Below the pieces are notes generated by a model. That model was given only the letters and a program-made list of their open reading frames with translations, did not search any database and had not been told where the DNA came from. This document shows positions 1 to 9,757 of a stretch of 39,823 nt of DNA, piece by piece (the stretch's first letter is position 1; each line of letters begins with the position of its first letter). Origin of the DNA: Myxococcales bacterium (GTDB taxonomy: Bacteria > Myxococcota_A > Polyangia > Polyangiales > Ga0077539); the NCBI GenBank assembly GCA_030652255.1, contig JAUSAZ010000126.1, positions 1 through 39,823 of the forward strand, given 5' to 3'. Both the position numbers and the translations under genes were made by a program.

Positions 1-288
1 CGCACGATGAGGGCAGCGATAAGATCATCCGATGGTAGGGCGCGCGGCAGCGGGGAAGGGGGCCCGCGAAACAGCGACTTCGGCCTTGCAGGCATCGCCG
101 AGAACATTCCGGGAAGGATCAGGGTTTCAACCCGCGGCAGCGGGGGCGCGAAGGTGTGAGGATGGCTGGGGTTCCGCGCGATGGCTCGTCACCCCAGCCT
201 GCGAGCGGTTCGCGCACGAAGAGGGCAACGATGAGACCATCCGGTGGGGGAAAGGGCAGCGCGGCAGCGCGGGATAGGGGGCCCACGA
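1..288. repeat. Imperfect direct repeat in gene-free left edge
   Basis: No convincing gene lies in the first ~319 bases. Positions 1-69 and 213-288 are imperfect copies of each other: both begin CGCACGA, continue GAGGGC(A/G)(A/G)CGAT(A/G)AGA, then (C/T)CATCCG(A/G)TGG, and end near GGGGGCCC(G/A)CGA, with a few indels. The repeat period is about 212 bp. The second copy lies about 30 bp from the end of the minus-strand antiporter gene. I recognise no known element; it could be the remains of a repeated intergenic element that continues to the left. Confidence 0.5.
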
Positions 289-319
289 CCCAACCCTTCC
301 CATCCGCTGCGACGAGGTA

Positions 320-1626
320 CTACGCGGCGACCGGGGCGGCCTTCTGGCCGACCTCGCCCGAGCGCAGCAGGGCCATGCGCAGCAGCACCGGGCCGAGGAT
401 GAGGTTGATGGTCACGACGGCGAGCACCAGCGCGCGCGCGCCGTTGCCCCAGCCGGGGAAGTGACGCGCGAGCAGCTCGGCGAGGCCCACGGAGACGCCC
501 GCCTGGGGGATGAGCGCGAAGGGGACCCAGCGCTGCACCACGGGCTCGGCGCTGGCGAGGCGGGCGCCCGCGTAGGCCCCGGCGGCGAGGGCCACGCCGC
601 GGGCGCCGGCGAAGATCAGCGCGGCGAGCCAGAGGGTGCGCACCACCGCGAGGTCGAGGCCCGCGCCCGCGAGGGCGAAGAAGACCGCGAAGATGGGCAG
701 CGAGGCGGGCTCCAGCGCGTGGGCGATCTCCTCGCCGGAGACGCCGAGCACGTTCTGGAGCATCAGCCCCGCCGCGAGGTTGATGAGCAGGGGGTCGAGG
801 TGCAGGCGCGAGCCGACCTCCGCGGCCACCACGCACACCGCGAGGATGAAGAGCACCAGGCCCTGGCGCACGCGCCGCACCCACAGCCGGATGGCGAAGG
901 CCACGACCGCCCCGACGGCGACGGAGCCGAAGATCTCGATGCTGAGCTTGGTGACCGGGGAGATCCCCTCGTGGCCGCCGCCGAAGACCTGCGCGGCGGC
1001 GGTGCTGCCGAGGCCGAAGAGCACGATGATGGCGATGTCGGAGAGCACCACCACGCCGAGGCTGGTCTCGCTGACGGGGCCCTGGGCGTTGCTCTCGGTG
1101 AGCAGCGCGAGCACCACCGAGGGGGAGAGCGACGCGATGAGCACGCCGAGGTTGAAGGCCACCACCCAGCGCTGCGGGCTGGTGAGGCCGCCGAGGAAGG
1201 GCAGCCACCCGCTGAGCGCGACGACCAGGCCGGTGACGACCACGAGCCCGAGCACGAGCGAGATGCCGGCCACCGAGGCCACGGAGCGCAGCCGCGGGCG
1301 CAGGTGCTTCAGGTCGAGCTCGCAGCCCGCGGAGAGGGCGATGAGGCCGACGGCGACGGAGCTCACCAGCTTGAGGCTGGAGATCATCGGGACGGTGAGC
1401 AGCGCCCCGGCGCTGGGGCCGCACGCGAGGCCGCAGAGGAGGTAGCCCGTGAGCCGGGGGAAGCGCGCCGCCGCCGCGAGCTCGCCGCTCTGGACGGCCG
1501 CGAGCACCAGGAAGCCGAACGCGAGCGCGGTGCCGGCGTCGCTCACCCCCGAGGCGTTGGGGCCGAGGAAGCTGCGCGCGGAGGCCATCAGCACGACGAC
1601 GACGATCAGCAGCATGAGCGAGCGGA

Positions 1627-1630
<4 letters not shown>
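320..1630 (-). CDS. Kef-type cation/proton antiporter (CPA2-like), second of a pair
   Basis: Predicted 436-aa inner-membrane protein made almost entirely of hydrophobic helices (about 11-13 segments), with the overall pattern of monovalent cation:proton antiporters of the CPA2/Na_H_Exchanger family. Such proteins exchange Na+ or K+ for H+. No C-terminal TrkA-N/NAD domain is present; the protein ends soon after its last helix. Near the expected ion-binding helix it reads VVLSDIAII, with S197-D198 where many CPA2 members have DD or QD. The ATG at 1630 overlaps the stop of the upstream antiporter gene (ATGA, 1627-1630), so the two are probably translationally coupled and may work as a pair. The transported ion cannot be told from sequence. 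Confidence 0.85.
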
Positions 1631-3561
<1,931 letters not shown>

Positions 3562-3748
3562 CGGTGTCCTCCTCCGGGACGGTGGGTCGTTGGGGGTCCA
3601 GGGCCGCGGGATCGGGCGCCCCGTCGTCGCACGGCGCTGCGGTTGGCGTCGAGCGACGTGTGTGCCTGTGGACGACATGCCGCGGGCTGATGGGCTCAGG
3701 CGCCTGCGGGCGCCGGGTGTGGTAGCACCCGGTCGAAGAACCCCTGCG

Positions 3749-4819
3749 ATGACCCCCCGGACGAGCCCCTACCTCCAAGGCCTCTTCGATGGACCGATCG
3801 ACGTCGTGGGGGATGTCCACGGCGAGCTCGACGCGCTGCACGCCCTGATGCGCGGCCTCGGCTATGACCCGGGCGGGAGGCACCCGGAGGGGCGGCGGCT
3901 GGTGTTCCTCGGCGACCTCTGCGACCGCGGGCCTGACAGCCCCGGGGTGCTGGCGCTGGCCCGCCGCATGGTGGGCGAGGGGCGGGCGCAGGTGGTCCTG
4001 GGCAACCACGAGCTCAACCTGCTGCGCGAGGTGCCGAAGCACGGCAACGGGTGGTTCTTCGAGGGCGACCACGACCGCGCGCGGGGGGAGTTCACGGCCT
4101 CGCGGGGGCTCCCGCCGGGAGAGCGCGCCGCGGTGCTGGCCTTCCTCCGCGAGCTGCCGGTGGCGCTGGCCCGCGACGACCTCCGGGTGGTGCACGCGGT
4201 GTGGGACGACGCCTCGCTCGCGCGCCTCGGGGGCGAGCTCGGGAGCTGGTCGCCCGAGCGCATCCACCGGGACGACCCGGGTTCCCCGGAGCTGCAGGCC
4301 GAGCTCGCGGCGCTGGAGCCCGCGCGGGCCCTGGAGATGAAGCGCTACGGCGAGCGGCTGAAGGCGCGCGACGAGGCGCTCCCGCTGCTGGAGGCGGTGG
4401 GTCGCAGCGACGCGCTCTGGCAGCGGGGCAACCCGATGCGGGTGATCACGTCGGGCCTGGAGACCCTGGCCGAGCGGCCGTACTTCGCGGGCGGCAGCTG
4501 GCGCATGACCGACCGGGTGCGCTGGTGGGAGCACTACGACGACCCGACCCCGGTGCTCTACGGGCACTACTGGCGCTGGATGGATCCGGGCGCGCGCGGC
4601 AGCTACTCCAAGGGCGAGCCCGACCTGTTCACCGGCGCCGCGCCCAACGCGTGGGTGGGCCGGCGGCGCAACGCCTTCTGCACCGACTTCAGCGTCGGGG
4701 CCCGCTACAAGGAGCGCGAGCTCGGGGCCTCGGCCCCGTGGCGCACGCGGCTCGCGGCGGTGCGCTGGCCCGAGCGCGAGCTGCTCGACGACCACGGCGA
4801 GCGCTGGCCCCTGGTGTGA
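3749..4819 (+). CDS. Calcineurin-like metallophosphatase (PP1/ApaH/PrpE type)
   Basis: Predicted 356-aa cytosolic phosphoesterase. The three metal/phosphate motifs of the PPP-type metallophosphatases are intact: GDVHGE (residues 21-26), GDLCDRGP (55-62) and GNHE (85-88). A histidine in YGHYW (about residue 272) could supply a later metal ligand. Relatives remove phosphate from Ser/Thr proteins or cleave dinucleoside polyphosphates; the substrate cannot be decided here. Start taken at the ATG just before the conserved domain; the frame is open further upstream, but that stretch is antisense to the antiporter gene. A small hairpin (CCGGGTG / CACCCGG, 3713-3732) lies just before the start. The following HEAT-repeat gene is directly adjacent. 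Confidence 0.85.
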   Translation: MTPRTSPYLQGLFDGPIDVVGDVHGELDALHALMRGLGYDPGGRHPEGRRLVFLGDLCDRGPDSPGVLALARRMVGEGRAQVVLGNHELNLLREVPKHGNGWFFEGDHDRARGEFTASRGLPPGERAAVLAFLRELPVALARDDLRVVHAVWDDASLARLGGELGSWSPERIHRDDPGSPELQAELAALEPARALEMKRYGERLKARDEALPLLEAVGRSDALWQRGNPMRVITSGLETLAERPYFAGGSWRMTDRVRWWEHYDDPTPVLYGHYWRWMDPGARGSYSKGEPDLFTGAAPNAWVGRRRNAFCTDFSVGARYKERELGASAPWRTRLAAVRWPERELLDDHGERWPLV

Positions 4820-4833
4820 GCCCGGTCGACGGG

Positions 4834-5568
4834 ATGAGGGACCTGCGCCAGGCGGCACCGACGATGAGCGCGGTGGAGCTCGTCGAGGCGGCGCTCGACG
4901 ATGAGTCGGTGTTCAAGGTCGTGATCAGCGAGTTCGAACGGCGGGGGGACGCGGCGCCCGACCTCGCGGCGGCCGAGCGGGTCGCGCGGGCATACGACGC
5001 GGGTCGCGTTCCCGCGTGGCTGGCGGCGGTGCTGCTCGGGCGGGTGGGTCACCCGGCGGGGTGCCCGGCGCTGCTCGCGATCGTGCGAGCGGGCGACGAG
5101 ATGGCGCGCGGGTACGTCGTGGAGGCCTTCGGTCGGCTGGCCGGAGAAGGCCCTGTCGATGAGCTCGTGGCGTTGCTCCGCGATGGGGACTCGCAGCGGG
5201 CGCGCAGCATGGCCGCGCGGTCGCTGGCGGCGGTCGGCGCGCGGTCGGCGATCCCCGAGGTGGCGGCGTCGGTGCGCGCGGGGCGCATCGGGTTCTGGGC
5301 GGCGCGCGAGGCGCTCGTGGGTCTCGGCGTGGAGGACGAGCGGGTGGCGGCGTGGCTGCGCTCGGACGCCCGGGTGGACGCGACGCTGGGGTGCGCGGTG
5401 GTGTTCGAGCGCCTGGAGCGGCAGCGAGCGGAGAAGGGCTCGGAAGGGCCGTCTGCGGCGTTGGGGGCACTGGTGCTCACGGCGATCGACGCGGGCACGC
5501 CCTCGCTGCTGCGCCACGAGGAAGCGGCGCTGCGGTCGTGGGCTGCGAGGGTGTCAGGCGCAACCTGA
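4834..5568 (+). CDS. HEAT-repeat protein
   Basis: Predicted 244-aa soluble, all-helical protein. It contains repeated helix pairs such as VVEAFGRLAGEGPVDELVALL and MAARSLAAVGARSAIPEVAA, the signature of HEAT/PBS-lyase-like repeats used as protein-binding scaffolds. No enzymatic motif is visible. The start is uncertain: ATG at 4834, a GTG at 4816 that overlaps the upstream TGA (GTGA), or ATG at 4864 are all in frame. Close spacing behind the metallophosphatase suggests co-transcription, perhaps as its targeting partner, but that is inference. Confidence 0.7.
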   Translation: MRDLRQAAPTMSAVELVEAALDDESVFKVVISEFERRGDAAPDLAAAERVARAYDAGRVPAWLAAVLLGRVGHPAGCPALLAIVRAGDEMARGYVVEAFGRLAGEGPVDELVALLRDGDSQRARSMAARSLAAVGARSAIPEVAASVRAGRIGFWAAREALVGLGVEDERVAAWLRSDARVDATLGCAVVFERLERQRAEKGSEGPSAALGALVLTAIDAGTPSLLRHEEAALRSWAARVSGAT

Positions 5569-5610
5569 GGTGCCTTCGACGACGGAGCGCCCGCCCACGG
5601 GTGCGCCGGG

Positions 5611-5720
5611 GGAGAAGAACCGCAAGGGTCGCAAGGGTCGCAAGGAGGAGTTCTGCCGGCGCTTGCGCCTCGGGTTCGCGAGAGGTGCAAGACCGCATCG
5701 CAGGAGTTCTGACGGGTTGA
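5611..5720 (+). repeat. Solo copy of dispersed CGCAAGGGT-repeat element
   Basis: Positions 5617-5645 contain three head-to-tail CGCAAGGGT units preceded by GAAC. This matches both arms of the inverted-repeat element at 24.02-24.24 kb. The shared sequence goes on through GAGTTCTGCCGGCGCTTGCG and CTCGGGTTCGCG to TGACGGGTTGAGC (5710-5722), which also occurs at both outer ends of the 24-kb element. The copy lies in the gap between the convergent HEAT-repeat and zinc-ribbon genes and is not protein-coding on present evidence. Confidence 0.7.
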
Positions 5721-5723
5721 GCC

Positions 5724-5753
5724 GAGCACCCGCCCAGGCCTGGGCGGGTGCTC
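5724..5753. terminator. Perfect 30-bp palindrome, possible bidirectional terminator
   Basis: GAGCACCCGCCCAGG is followed directly by its exact reverse complement, giving a perfect 30-bp palindrome with no spacer. It sits between convergent genes (HEAT-repeat gene ending 5568, zinc-ribbon gene ending 5876). There is no T-tract, so intrinsic termination is only one reading; a protein-binding site or part of the neighbouring repeats is equally possible. Confidence 0.45.
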
Positions 5754-5860
5754 CCCTCGATCGGCGAGGCCGGTGACCGCAGGCCTGGGCGGGCGCTCCC
5801 CTCGGAGGGCGAGGTCGGTGATCGCAGGCGTGAGCGGACGCTCCGCTCGAGCCCTCGAAG
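5735..5860. repeat. Tandem 45-bp repeats, about 2.8 copies
   Basis: Units start at 5735, 5780 and 5825, each opening CAGGC(C/G)TG(G/A)GCGG and continuing (T/C/A)(G/A)CGCTCC-like sequence with GGCGAGG(C/T)CGGTGA(C/T)CG. The first two units are close to identical; the third is partial and more diverged. The array overlaps the right half of the palindrome and stops just before the minus-strand zinc-ribbon gene. With the repeat copy at 5611-5720 it fills the 307-bp gene-free gap. Confidence 0.65.
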
Positions 5861-5875
5861 TCCCTGTGGAAAGCG

Positions 5876-6781
5876 CTACTGGCGCAGCCCCCGCCCGCGC
5901 CCGCCGACCGCCCCCGGCGGGACGCACACCCCGCCGCCGCAGTCGCTGGTGCAGGTCCATCGGCCGGTCGACGGGTCGCACCCGCAGGACGAGGGCACGC
6001 AGCGGGTCTGCCGGTCGCACACGAGGCCGGGCCCGCAGCCGGTGGTGCGGCAGCCCGCGGGGCTCGGCCCGACACAGCGGTCGGCGCCGCCCGACCCAAC
6101 CGTGGCCACGCCACGGCCCGGCGAGCGCGGCGTCCGGGGAGGGGTGATCGCCGCGGGGATCACCGCCGTCAGCCGGGCCATCACCCGCGTCGGCGCGTCG
6201 ACCGACGGGCGACCCCGCACGCGCACCCGGGCGAGCGCGTCGGTCATGCACGCGATCATCGACGGCGACCGCGCCGACGAGCTCACCCGCGCGGCGGTCA
6301 CCTCCCCGGAGGGCAGCACCGTGAAGGTCGCCCGCAGCTCCACCCGGCGGGGCGTGCGCCCGGCGGCGAGGTCGACGCAGCGCGAGAGCGCGGCGCGCTG
6401 GCTCGACAGGTAGGCGCGCACCCGCGCGGCCCCGCGGGGGTCGCTCGTCGAGAGCACCCGGGCGTCGAGGGTGACCCGCGAGCCGCCCGCGGTGGGCTCG
6501 GGGTCGACCGCGGGCCCGGGGATGCCGATGCGCCCGGGGTCGTACATCGGCGGGGCGCCGTAGCCCTGGGCGGGCGCGTGCTCCATGCCGAGCCGCGGGG
6601 ACGGCTGGGCCTCCGCGGGGGCGCCGTGGGCGAGCACCCCCGCGAGGGCCGCGCTCGCCAGCAGCCACGCCGCGGAGCGGGCGCCGGTCGGCGAGGGGCG
6701 CCCGGCGCAGAAGGGGCACGCGGGCTCGCTCGCGCGGACGTGACGGTGGCAGGCGGGGCAGGGGACGAGGGCTTCGCTCAT
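5876..6781 (-). CDS. Zinc-ribbon, one-TM protein with AgmX/PglI-like domain and Cys-rich tail
   Basis: Predicted 301-aa membrane protein. The start at 6781 has AAGGAG 8 nt upstream. Residues 8-25 form a zinc ribbon (CPAC...CPFC), residues about 37-55 one membrane segment, and about 57-100 a Pro-rich linker. Residues about 100-208 resemble the AgmX/PglI C-terminal (TonB-like) domain of myxobacteria: a cysteine, an FTVLPSGEV-like strand, SSS and a second cysteine. Residues about 234-290 hold about ten cysteines (for example CGCDPSTGRWTC), like small disulfide-rich extracellular modules. A cytosolic ribbon with an oxidised exported tail would fit an envelope protein, possibly in gliding or adhesion. 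Function is not established. Confidence 0.68.
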   Translation of the reverse strand: MSEALVPCPACHRHVRASEPACPFCAGRPSPTGARSAAWLLASAALAGVLAHGAPAEAQPSPRLGMEHAPAQGYGAPPMYDPGRIGIPGPAVDPEPTAGGSRVTLDARVLSTSDPRGAARVRAYLSSQRAALSRCVDLAAGRTPRRVELRATFTVLPSGEVTAARVSSSARSPSMIACMTDALARVRVRGRPSVDAPTRVMARLTAVIPAAITPPRTPRSPGRGVATVGSGGADRCVGPSPAGCRTTGCGPGLVCDRQTRCVPSSCGCDPSTGRWTCTSDCGGGVCVPPGAVGGRGRGLRQ

Positions 6782-6963
6782 GGTGGACACTCCTTGTTGC
6801 GAGGGTGCCTTGAGCAGCCCGCGTGCCGCTGCGTCCGACGCGGGAAACCCACGGTCGCCGGGCGCGCGAGGCGCCGCGCGGGCGCGCCGGTGCGAGGCGC
6901 CGCCGCCACGGTCCACCGGTAGGGGCTCGTCACCCCGAGCGGACCGCTCTACAAGCAGCACCC

Positions 6964-8115
6964 GTGAAGTCCATCATTCCCTTCGACGACCGCGTCTCCA
7001 TCCCTCCGCGGCCGGTCGAGCACCGGGTGCTCGCGCTCGGCGCCTTCGCGCTCTTCGCCGGGGTCATCCTCGCCACCGTGGCGCGCATCCTGATGCCCTA
7101 CTTCGCGCCCATCCTCCTGGCGGGGATGATCGTCTCGGTCACCCACAAGCCCTACGTCCGCCTCTGCGCGCGCCTCAAGGGCCGCCGCGAGCTCGCCGCC
7201 GCCATCATGCTCCTGGGGATCATCCTGCTGGTGATCGTCCCGCTGACGCTCATGTCCCTGCTGCTCTTCCAGCAGGCCTCGTCGCTGGTCGAGGCGCTGC
7301 GCGACGTCGACCTCCGCGGGCTCAACACCGACCCGCGGGTGGTGCGCCTCCTGGGCGTGGTGCAGCGCAACGTCCCCGGCGTCACCGCCGCCTCCATCAA
7401 CCCGCAGCAGATCATCCTCGGCGCCGTGCGCGGCCTGCCCGGCCTCGTGGCCACCTCCGGCGGGCGCCTCATCGGCGGCATCGCCAACGTGGCCTTCGGC
7501 TTCCTCGCGATGCTCCTCGTGACCTTCTATTTCTACATCGAGGGCGACCGGCTCACCGAGGAGGTGTCGTCCCTCTCGCCGCTGCCCGCGTCGTCCAACC
7601 GCGAGATCGCCGCCACCTTCCGCGACGTGATCGACAGCTCCTTCCGCGGCCAGCTGGTCACCTCCCTCTCGCAGGGCGTCGCCACCGCCGTGGGCCTCTG
7701 GATCACCGGCGTCCCGAGCGCCCTCTTCTGGGGCGTGGTGGCCTCCCTCTTCGCGCTCATCCCCCTCGTGGGCCCGGCCATCGTATGGGCGCCCGCGACG
7801 GCGTACCTCTTCTTCCGCGCCGACCACGGCGGGCCGATGTGGAAGCCCATCGTGATGCTCATCTGGGGCCTGGTGGTGGTGTCGCTCATCGACAACGTGG
7901 TGCGCCCGCTGGTCATGAGCGGCGGCACCAAGCTCTCCGCGCTGGTGCTCTTCTTCGCCATCATCGGCGGCCTCCAGGCCTTCGGCTTCATCGGCCTCCT
8001 GCTCGGCCCGCTCGTCTTCGCCCTCCTCGTGACCGTGGTGCACCTCTACAAGCGCCTCGTGCTCGGCCGCGTCACGCTTCGCCCCGAGGCCGACAAAATG
8101 CCCGCCGGGGGTTAG
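6964..8115 (+). CDS. AI-2E family transporter (PerM/YdiK type)
   Basis: Predicted 383-aa inner-membrane protein. It has paired N-terminal helices (about 25-75), a central soluble region, and a C-terminal helix block. Segments such as VAFGFLAMLLVTFYFYIEG, GVVASLFALIPLVGPAIVW and a DNVVRPLVMSG motif are hallmarks of the AI-2E/UPF0118 family, whose members export small molecules or ions (TqsA exports AI-2; others are Na+/H+ antiporters). The GTG at 6964 is used because the protein matches the family from there; upstream codons have unlikely composition. It is divergent from the zinc-ribbon gene (182-bp gap), and the next zinc-ribbon gene follows after 9 bp. Confidence 0.85.
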   Translation: MKSIIPFDDRVSIPPRPVEHRVLALGAFALFAGVILATVARILMPYFAPILLAGMIVSVTHKPYVRLCARLKGRRELAAAIMLLGIILLVIVPLTLMSLLLFQQASSLVEALRDVDLRGLNTDPRVVRLLGVVQRNVPGVTAASINPQQIILGAVRGLPGLVATSGGRLIGGIANVAFGFLAMLLVTFYFYIEGDRLTEEVSSLSPLPASSNREIAATFRDVIDSSFRGQLVTSLSQGVATAVGLWITGVPSALFWGVVASLFALIPLVGPAIVWAPATAYLFFRADHGGPMWKPIVMLIWGLVVVSLIDNVVRPLVMSGGTKLSALVLFFAIIGGLQAFGFIGLLLGPLVFALLVTVVHLYKRLVLGRVTLRPEADKMPAGG

Positions 8116-8124
8116 CATCGCGCC

Positions 8125-9690
8125 GTGATCGTCGAATGTCAGAAGTGCGGCGCTCCGCTCTCCGTGGTCGAGGGCCAGCGCCTTGCCCAGTGCAGCTACT
8201 GCGGCGCGAGCAGCCAGGTGCGCTCGATGCGCACCGCCGCGATCCAGACCCCGCCGGGGTGGCAGCCGCCGGCGCAGTGGCAGCCGCCGCCGCAGGGCTA
8301 CGGCCCGCCGCCGCCGCCCTACGTCTACCGCCCGCCGCCGCCGCCCGCGCGCGGTGGGGGCGCCGGCGTGGTGGGGGTCATGGTCGCCTTCGGCGCGCTC
8401 GCGGCCGTCGGGGGCGTGGTCGCGGCCGTGGCCGGGGCCCGCGGCGGGTCGATGTTCGCCACGCGGGTCGACCCCAACGCGCGGCCCACCGTGGCCACGG
8501 TGCCGGTCGGCGCTGCGCCGCTGTTGCGCGCCATCTCGGGCATCGCGGGCGGCTCCATCCGCGGCGGCTCCATCGACACCCGCTGCCGGGGGTACTTCCC
8601 CGTGGCGCCGCAGTTCGCGATCCAGGTGACGGCCCCGCAGCAGGTGCGCCTCACCACCCTCGCCAGCGACGACCTCACCATGGCCCTGCGCGACCCGTCG
8701 GGCACCTGGCGCTGCGACGACGACGGCGGCACGGGCAACAGCCCCCTGCTCGACCTGCCCCTCGCCCCGGGCGTGTACCCGGTCTGGATCGGCACCTACC
8801 GCCAGCGCCTCTCGTCCAGCTTCTCGCTCCAGGTGCAGGCCGGCCCGCCGGGCGCGCTGCCCTTCGCCAGCGGGCTCGGCTACGACACCCCGCCCACCCT
8901 CGGCGTGATGCCGCACTCGAGCGCCGTCACGTCCACCAGCCGGATGGGCTTCGCGGGCGGCCCCTTCGCGGCCAGCGGGCTGCGCAGCGACTGCCGCGGG
9001 CACCTCCCGCTCGCGCCCCACGTGGTGCTGCGCACGACGGGCTACCGTCGGGTGACGCTCACCACCGCCTCGACGCGCGACCTCACGATGGTGGTGCGCG
9101 ACGCGTCCGGGGCGCTGCACTGCGACGATGACTCCGGCGGCGCGACGCAGCCGCGCATCGCGGCCACGCTCCCGCCGGGCGACCAGCAGGTCTGGGTGGG
9201 CACCTACAGCGCGGGCGAGACGGTGCCCTTCACGCTGACGGCCGTGTCCGAGCCGGGCTCCGCGACGGCGATCGCCGGCGGGCTCGCGCCGCAGGCCCGG
9301 CCGACGGTGGCGACGCTCGACCTCGACCGCGGCCCCGCCACCACCATGAACCGCGGGATCATCTTCGGCACGGTGGAGGCGCGCTCGGTGTCGGCTTCGT
9401 GCACGGGCTACCTCACGATGGCGCCGCAGCTGCGGCTGGTGACGCGCACCCCGCGGCACGTGACCATCGCGGTGACGTCGAGCGTCGACACCACCCTGCT
9501 GGCGCGCGGCCCCAACGGCGACATGGTGTGCGCTGACGACTCGCGCGGCAGCTCCAACCCCCTCATCGACGCCGACATCGGCGCGGGCGAGACCACCGTC
9601 TGGATCGGGTCGTACTCGCCCTCGCGGCGGGCGGGCTTCCGGGTGCAGGTGACGGCGCAGGCGCCGTCGGGCGCGCTCCCGGTGAAGTAG
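8125..9690 (+). CDS. Zinc-ribbon membrane protein with three PPC-like beta-domain repeats
   Basis: Predicted 521-aa protein, GTG start 9 bp after the AI-2E gene. Residues 5-26 form a zinc ribbon (C5, C8, C23, C26); 43-78 is a Pro/Gln/Tyr-rich linker; about 80-103 is one membrane helix. The rest is three homologous units of about 110 aa (near 138-245, 265-375 and 405-516). Each has a C-x-G-(Y/H) opening, a DLTM-like or DTTLL strand, C-(D/A)-DD-(D/S)-x-G, and a closing VWIGTY or VWIGSY. This resembles pre-peptidase C-terminal (PPC) beta-sandwich domains, in which acidic loops can bind Ca2+. The units are probably periplasmic. Ligand and role are unknown. Confidence 0.7.
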   Translation: MIVECQKCGAPLSVVEGQRLAQCSYCGASSQVRSMRTAAIQTPPGWQPPAQWQPPPQGYGPPPPPYVYRPPPPPARGGGAGVVGVMVAFGALAAVGGVVAAVAGARGGSMFATRVDPNARPTVATVPVGAAPLLRAISGIAGGSIRGGSIDTRCRGYFPVAPQFAIQVTAPQQVRLTTLASDDLTMALRDPSGTWRCDDDGGTGNSPLLDLPLAPGVYPVWIGTYRQRLSSSFSLQVQAGPPGALPFASGLGYDTPPTLGVMPHSSAVTSTSRMGFAGGPFAASGLRSDCRGHLPLAPHVVLRTTGYRRVTLTTASTRDLTMVVRDASGALHCDDDSGGATQPRIAATLPPGDQQVWVGTYSAGETVPFTLTAVSEPGSATAIAGGLAPQARPTVATLDLDRGPATTMNRGIIFGTVEARSVSASCTGYLTMAPQLRLVTRTPRHVTIAVTSSVDTTLLARGPNGDMVCADDSRGSSNPLIDADIGAGETTVWIGSYSPSRRAGFRVQVTAQAPSGALPVK

Positions 9691-9757
9691 GCCGCCCTCT
9701 ACCCCCGCCCGCATCGGCATCAATCGGTCAACGCCCATTGGGGGGCGGGGCAGGGAA

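Noticed and set aside
3713..3732. Hairpin CCGGGTG / CACCCGG before the metallophosphatase gene
   Set aside because: A 7-bp GC stem is common by chance at this GC content, and nothing ties it to termination or a riboswitch.
9703..9750. CCCCGCCC / GGGCGGGG inverted repeat between convergent genes
   Set aside because: The loop is about 32 nt with no T-tract, and such G/C runs are frequent here; not listed as a terminator.
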